Shown piece after piece: positions 41,282 through 45,154 of a DNA stretch of 45,154 nucleotides; position 1 is the first letter of the stretch, and each line of letters opens with the position of its first letter. Source of the stretch: a bacterium (GTDB lineage: Bacteria; Bacillota; Clostridia; Lachnospirales; Lachnospiraceae). The stretch lies in assembly GCA_022774325.1 (NCBI GenBank), contig JALFNN010000059.1, positions 1 through 45,154 on the forward strand, given 5' to 3'. Below the pieces are notes generated by a model. It saw nothing but the letters and a program-made list of their open reading frames with translations, searched no databases and was not told the origin of the DNA. Position numbers and translations under genes: made by a program.

Positions 41282-42121
41282 ATGGCGGGAACATTATATT
41301 TGTGTGCGACACCCATCGGCAATCTGGAAGATATGACGTTCCGGGTGATCCGGACATTGAAGGAAGTAGATCTGATCGCAGCAGAAGATACGAGGAACAG
41401 CATCAAGCTGCTGAATCATTTTGAGATTAAGACACCGATGACCAGTTACCATGAATACAATAAAATCGAAAAGGGACAAAAGCTGGTGGATAAACTGCTG
41501 GAAGGACAGAACATAGCATTGATTACAGATGCAGGTACGCCGGGAATCTCGGATCCGGGAGAAGAACTGGTGAAGATGTGCTATGAAGCCGGGATTACAG
41601 TGACTTCACTTCCGGGTGCGGCCGCATGTATTACTGCGCTCACGATATCCGGATTGTCAACCAGAAGATTTGCTTTTGAGGCATTTCTGCCATCCGATAA
41701 AAAAGAGCGTCAGGAAGTTCTGGCGGAACTGGCAGAAGAAACCAGAACCATGATCATTTACGAGGCACCGCACCGCCTGGTGAAGACCTTGAAGGAACTG
41801 GGGCAGGTTCTGGGAGAAGACCGCCGGCTGACTGTATGCAGAGAACTTACGAAGAAGCACGAAACAGCATTTACCACAACATTTGCCGAAGCAGTCTCTT
41901 ATTATGAAGAAAATGAGCCAAAGGGAGAATGCGTGCTGGTTGCAGAGGGAAAAAGCCGTGAAATGATCCGACGTGAAGAACAAGGGAAATGGGAGCAGAT
42001 GAGCATTCCGGAGCATATGGAGTATTATCTGAACCAGGGAATGGAGAAGAAAGAGGCTATGAAATGCGTCGCAAAGGACAGAGGGATCGGCAAACGTGAC
42101 GTATATAAGGCACTTTTGTAG
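41282..42121 (+). CDS. rsmI: 16S rRNA (cytidine1402-2'-O)-methyltransferase
   Basis: 279-residue SAM methyltransferase of the tetrapyrrole-methylase fold. Conserved blocks are MAGTLYLCATPIGNLEDMTF, IAAEDTRNSIKLLNHF, ITDAGTPGISDPGEELV and TVTSLPGAAACITAL. It methylates the ribose of C1402 in 16S rRNA with RsmH. GGAAAGGAGAGCGT precedes ATG 41282. It is the last gene of the cluster; no clear terminator follows, so readthrough toward 42270 is possible. Confidence 0.95.
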   Translation: MAGTLYLCATPIGNLEDMTFRVIRTLKEVDLIAAEDTRNSIKLLNHFEIKTPMTSYHEYNKIEKGQKLVDKLLEGQNIALITDAGTPGISDPGEELVKMCYEAGITVTSLPGAAACITALTISGLSTRRFAFEAFLPSDKKERQEVLAELAEETRTMIIYEAPHRLVKTLKELGQVLGEDRRLTVCRELTKKHETAFTTTFAEAVSYYEENEPKGECVLVAEGKSREMIRREEQGKWEQMSIPEHMEYYLNQGMEKKEAMKCVAKDRGIGKRDVYKALL

Positions 42122-42155
42122 TTTCGTCAATTTGTACACCTTGTTTATAAAACTT

Positions 42156-42170
42156 TGTTCAACCCGAACA
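42156..42170. promoter_or_regulatory. Candidate operator palindrome upstream of the sugar ATPase
   Basis: TGTTC-AACCC-GAACA directly abuts the -35 box. It could be a repressor or activator site; no regulator is identified. Confidence 0.4.
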
Positions 42171-42199
42171 TAGACCAGAAACGATTTTTTTACTATACT
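42171..42199 (+). promoter_or_regulatory. Promoter of the sugar ABC ATPase gene
   Basis: TAGACC, 17 nt, TATACT. A short hairpin ACGGCT-G-AGCCGT lies in the leader at 42219-42231. Confidence 0.6.
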
Positions 42200-42269
42200 A
42201 AATGACAGATAGAGAAAACGGCTGAGCCGTAATAAAAAGTAATCAAAACATTTTAGGAGGAAAGAACCA

Positions 42270-43382
42270 ATGGCAAGTTTATCATTAAAACATATCAACA
42301 AAACTTATCCAAACGGATTTGAGGCAGTTAAAGATTTCAACCTTGAAATCGAAGATAAAGAATTTATCATCTTTGTAGGACCGTCAGGATGTGGAAAATC
42401 CACAACACTTCGTATGATCGCAGGTCTGGAAGACATCTCAAGCGGTGAATTAAAGATTGGTGATAAAGTAGTGAACGATGTAGAACCAAAAGACAGAGAT
42501 ATCGCAATGGTATTCCAGAACTACGCTCTGTATCCACATATGACTGTATATGATAACATGGCATTTGGTCTTAAATTAAGAAAAGTTCCGAAACCGGAAA
42601 TTGATAAAATGGTTCGTGAAGCGGCAAGAATCCTTGACCTGGAAAGCCTGCTTGATCGTAAACCGAAAGCATTATCAGGTGGACAGAGACAGCGTGTTGC
42701 TATGGGACGTGCTATCGTTCGTAACCCGAAAGTATTCCTTATGGATGAGCCTCTTTCAAACCTGGATGCTAAGCTTCGTGGACAGATGCGTATTGAGATC
42801 TCTAAATTACATCAGAGATTAGGTACAACCATCATCTACGTAACACATGACCAGACAGAAGCTATGACACTGGGAACCAGAATCGTAGTTATGAACGCAG
42901 GTGTTGTTCAGCAGGTAGATACTCCACAGGTATTATACGATACCCCGTGCAACCTGTTCGTAGCAGGATTCATCGGATCTCCGCAGATGAACTTCGTAGA
43001 TGCTGTATGTAAAGTAAAAGGCGACAAAGTATACCTTCAGGCTGGTCCTTCTGATATCGAACTTCCGGCTGCAAAAGCTAAAAAGCTTATCGATGGCGGA
43101 TATGATGGAAAGACAGTTGTTCTCGGAATCCGTCCGGAAGATGTACATGACGAACCAGAATTTATCGCAAAATCTCAGGGTACTCTGATTGAAGCTACAA
43201 TCCGTGTATACGAAATGCTTGGTGCAGAAGTTTACTTACACTTCGATTACGAAGGAGCAAGCATGACTGCAAGAGTTGATCCTAGAACAACAGCAAGAAC
43301 AGGCGATACTGTTAAATTTGCTTTGGATGCAGACAAGATTCATGTATTCGATAAAGAAACAGAAAAGACAATCACAAACTAA
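42270..43382 (+). CDS. Stand-alone sugar ABC transporter ATPase (UgpC/MsmK/MsmX-like)
   Basis: 370-residue ATPase of the CUT1 family. Walker A GPSGCGKSTT, signature LSGGQRQRVAMGRAI, Walker B VFLMDEPLSNLDAKLRG, H-loop VTHDQTEAMT and a C-terminal TOBE/MalK-type domain (GIRPEDVHDE) are all present. There is no permease or binding protein nearby, so it likely energises several separate sugar importers, as MsmX does. Codon choice is markedly biased (Arg CGT, Asn AAC, Glu GAA), unlike neighbouring genes, implying high expression. AGGAGGAAAG precedes the ATG by 6 nt. It ends at a strong terminator. Confidence 0.93.
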   Translation: MASLSLKHINKTYPNGFEAVKDFNLEIEDKEFIIFVGPSGCGKSTTLRMIAGLEDISSGELKIGDKVVNDVEPKDRDIAMVFQNYALYPHMTVYDNMAFGLKLRKVPKPEIDKMVREAARILDLESLLDRKPKALSGGQRQRVAMGRAIVRNPKVFLMDEPLSNLDAKLRGQMRIEISKLHQRLGTTIIYVTHDQTEAMTLGTRIVVMNAGVVQQVDTPQVLYDTPCNLFVAGFIGSPQMNFVDAVCKVKGDKVYLQAGPSDIELPAAKAKKLIDGGYDGKTVVLGIRPEDVHDEPEFIAKSQGTLIEATIRVYEMLGAEVYLHFDYEGASMTARVDPRTTARTGDTVKFALDADKIHVFDKETEKTITN

Positions 43383-43397
43383 GAATGTGTAATCCGC

Positions 43398-43436
43398 AAG
43401 AGACATATCCCATTTGAGATATGTCTCTTGTTTTTT
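43398..43436 (+). terminator. Strong terminator after the sugar ATPase
   Basis: AAGAGACATATC (43398-43409) pairs perfectly with GATATGTCTCTT (43418-43429), followed by GTTTTTT. Confidence 0.92.
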
Positions 43437-43498
43437 GCCATGTGTACGCCAAACAGATTCGGTGGAATTTTTTTAATCTTTCAAATTTCCGAAAATGA

Positions 43499-43527
43499 TT
43501 GACAAAATAATAGAATCTGATTATTAT
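43499..43527 (+). promoter_or_regulatory. Sigma-A promoter of the riboswitch-ATPase unit
   Basis: TTGACA, 17 nt, TATTAT, placing the start at about 43534, just at the aptamer 5' end. Confidence 0.8.
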
Positions 43528-43536
43528 AACTAATAA

Positions 43537-43634
43537 GTAAAAGGGAGTAACCTACGTTTGTCATGAATGCGTTTACGATATCGTCAATACGATGGAACCC
43601 ATCCGGTATCGTGAGAAAACGGTGAGACTTTTAT
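43537..43634 (+). ncRNA. yybP-ykoY family Mn2+ riboswitch aptamer
   Basis: Features of the yybP-ykoY element are the AAGGGAGTAACC loop near the 5' end, a variable middle containing GTCAATACGATGG, and the 3' CGGTGAGACTTTT block. The 5' arm GTAAAAG (43537-43543) can pair with CTTTTAT (43628-43634) to close P1, which sequesters the 5' arm of the overlapping terminator. Mn2+ binding would then allow transcription. The family is known to sense Mn2+ and to precede Mn/Ca exporters, as here. Confidence 0.8.
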
Positions 43635-43680
43635 TGCAGGAAGAAGTATGCAATGAAAGTCTTTTCTTTTTATCTTTTTG
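43625..43680 (+). terminator. Riboswitch expression-platform terminator
   Basis: A 14-bp stem of 43625-43638 with 43649-43662 (one G-U pair), followed by TTTTCTTTTT. Its 5' arm overlaps the P1 3' strand of the aptamer, giving mutually exclusive folds. Confidence 0.8.
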
Positions 43681-43728
43681 CATAGTGTCTTCTGAATTGT
43701 AAATACTTGGAAGTAGGAGGAAAACACG

Positions 43729-45154
43729 ATGAAAGAAATTTACCAGCTAACAGCTGCTGAGGTGCAGGAGAGAGTGAACAGCCATCCGGACGGACTATCC
43801 AAAACGGAAGTAGAACAAAGTCGTGAGAGATCAGGATGGAACGAACTGACGGAAGGGAAGAGGAAGAGTGTACTGCAGATTTTTCTGGAGCAATACAAAG
43901 ATTTCCTTGTATTTATATTGATCATATCTGCGATTATATCCGGAATTTTAGGAGATATGGAGAGTGCGATTGTAATTCTGGTGGTCATTACGATCAATGC
44001 GATCCTCGGAACGGTACAGACGCTGAAAGCGGAACAGTCCCTGCAAAGCTTGAAGAAACTTTCGGGTCCGGAGGCGAAAGTCATGCGTGACGGCGCGGTC
44101 GCCCCGATCCCGGTCCGGGAACTTGTCGTGGGAGATCTCGTGATGCTGGAGGCAGGGGACTATGTCCCGGCGGACGGAAGAATTCTGGAAAATGCAAGCC
44201 TCAAGATCGATGAGAGTGCACTTACTGGGGAAAGTCTTGGGGTGGAGAAGCAGGAAGATGTCATTGAAAACGAAGTTCCGCTGGGAGATCGGACCAACAT
44301 GGTGTTTTCGGGAAGCTATGTCACATACGGACGTGGAAGCTTTGTCGTGACGGATGTGGGAATGCAGACCGAGGTCGGGAAAATCGCCGGTTTGCTGAAA
44401 AATGCTTCCGAGAAAAAGACACCGCTTCAAGTGAATCTGGATCAGTTTGGGCAGAAGCTATCCATTATTATTTTAGTGTTCTGTGCCATTTTATTCGGAA
44501 TCAGTGTTTTGCGGGGAGAGAATATCGGAAATGCATTTCTCTTTGCCGTTGCACTCGCGGTTGCCGCTATTCCCGAAGCGCTCAGTTCTATTGTAACGAT
44601 TGTGCTTTCCTTTGGAACACAGAAAATGGCTAAAGAGCATGCAATCATCCGTAAACTTCAGGCAGTTGAAGGATTGGGCAGTGTGTCCGTGATCTGTTCT
44701 GATAAAACAGGAACCTTGACACAGAATAAAATGACCGTGGAAGATTATTATGTGGATGCCAGAAGAATCCGCGCTGCAGAGGTGGATCTGAATGATACAC
44801 TGCAGAGACAGCTTTTGCGGTATAGTATCCTTTGTAATGATTCAACGAATGAAGACGGAATTGAGATTGGCGATCCCACAGAGACAGCGCTCATTAATAT
44901 AGGAAGTGCACTGGGAATCGAGGCAGCCAAAGAGAGGGCTCAGTATCCGAGATTGTCTGAAATTCCGTTTGACAGTGACAGAAAATTGATGTCTACGTTG
45001 CATTTGATGGAAAATCAGCAGGGAGAGCAAGTGTACCGCATGGCTGTGAAAGGTGCGGTGGACGTGATCCTTGACCGTGCCAGCCGGATCCAGACGGCAG
45101 ACGGTGTCCGGGAAATTAATGCCAAGGACATAGAAAAGATTGAAAAACAGAATC
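43729..45154 (+). CDS. P-type cation-transporting ATPase (Ca2+/Mn2+ exporter class), 3' end missing
   Basis: P2-type ATPase; 475 residues are present of a likely 850-900, and the frame is open at the window end. N-terminal cation-ATPase domain, two helices (about residues 60-95), A-domain motif SALTGES and the phosphorylation motif CSDKTGTLTQNKMTV with Asp at 325 are present. The fourth-helix ion site reads AAIPEALSSIVTI, where Ca2+ pumps usually have PEGLP. ATG 43729 follows AGGAGG by about 8 nt. The Mn2+ riboswitch upstream argues for Mn2+ (or Mn2+/Ca2+) efflux, but transport specificity is inferred. Confidence 0.9.
   Translation, partial: MKEIYQLTAAEVQERVNSHPDGLSKTEVEQSRERSGWNELTEGKRKSVLQIFLEQYKDFLVFILIISAIISGILGDMESAIVILVVITINAILGTVQTLKAEQSLQSLKKLSGPEAKVMRDGAVAPIPVRELVVGDLVMLEAGDYVPADGRILENASLKIDESALTGESLGVEKQEDVIENEVPLGDRTNMVFSGSYVTYGRGSFVVTDVGMQTEVGKIAGLLKNASEKKTPLQVNLDQFGQKLSIIILVFCAILFGISVLRGENIGNAFLFAVALAVAAIPEALSSIVTIVLSFGTQKMAKEHAIIRKLQAVEGLGSVSVICSDKTGTLTQNKMTVEDYYVDARRIRAAEVDLNDTLQRQLLRYSILCNDSTNEDGIEIGDPTETALINIGSALGIEAAKERAQYPRLSEIPFDSDRKLMSTLHLMENQQGEQVYRMAVKGAVDVILDRASRIQTADGVREINAKDIEKIEKQN

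Overview
The window looks like chromosome from a low-to-moderate GC Firmicute of the Lachnospiraceae (Clostridium cluster XIVa, near Dorea, Blautia or Mediterraneibacter). I infer this from the purine-rich coding strands, strong AGGAGG-type ribosome binding sites, TTGACA/TATAAT promoters, and gene content typical of that family. That content includes a membrane pyrophosphatase, a UgpC-type sugar ATPase, a Mn riboswitch ahead of a P-type ATPase, and the decarboxylase-gmk-holB-ricT-trmN6-rsmI cluster. No database search was possible, so the genus is not fixed.

Layout. Bases 1-8524 are metabolic: a truncated M20D amidohydrolase, a short UvrA paralogue, pyruvate kinase with a CdaR/PucR-type regulator, and an aconitase-family hydratase. 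Bases 8668-11148 hold a two-gene unit of an ECF-like sigma factor and a membrane-anchored beta-propeller protein whose last quarter changes base composition. Bases 11158-11530 hold three small hairpins and a long inverted repeat around a terminator. A PurF-like protein without the glutaminase cysteine follows on the minus strand. Bases 13010-14217 are AT-rich and contain a promoter, what looks like a decayed gene, and a terminator.

Bases 14335-22677 carry a ketopantoate reductase homologue, a large TPR/acidic-repeat/P-loop protein, glycogen branching enzyme, trmB, a MecA-like adaptor, an Lrp regulator and tRNA-Lys(CTT). Directly after the tRNA comes the most unusual region, 22803-24747. It has about 14 iteron-like copies of a GGTACACAA motif in both orientations, a strong promoter with a 19-bp palindrome at the predicted transcription start, and a Rep_3/RepB-type initiator gene. 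This is a plasmid-type replicon, or a domesticated one, lying between housekeeping genes.

Bases 24853-31840 are ordinary genes: a small membrane protein, msrC, an aminotransferase, hppA, a TSCPD protein, mtnN, a membrane protein and a YbaK-type deacylase. Bases 32070-36402 are a four-gene Gld-like ABC exporter operon (ATPase, permease, GldG-like, DUF4340). Bases 36543-42121 are the conserved cluster also found near the Bacillus subtilis origin, with a guanylate-kinase-like gene where tmk normally sits. The window ends with a stand-alone, highly expressed-looking sugar ABC ATPase and a yybP-ykoY Mn riboswitch controlling a P-type cation ATPase that runs off the edge. No rRNA, CRISPR array, insertion sequence or complete prophage was seen.
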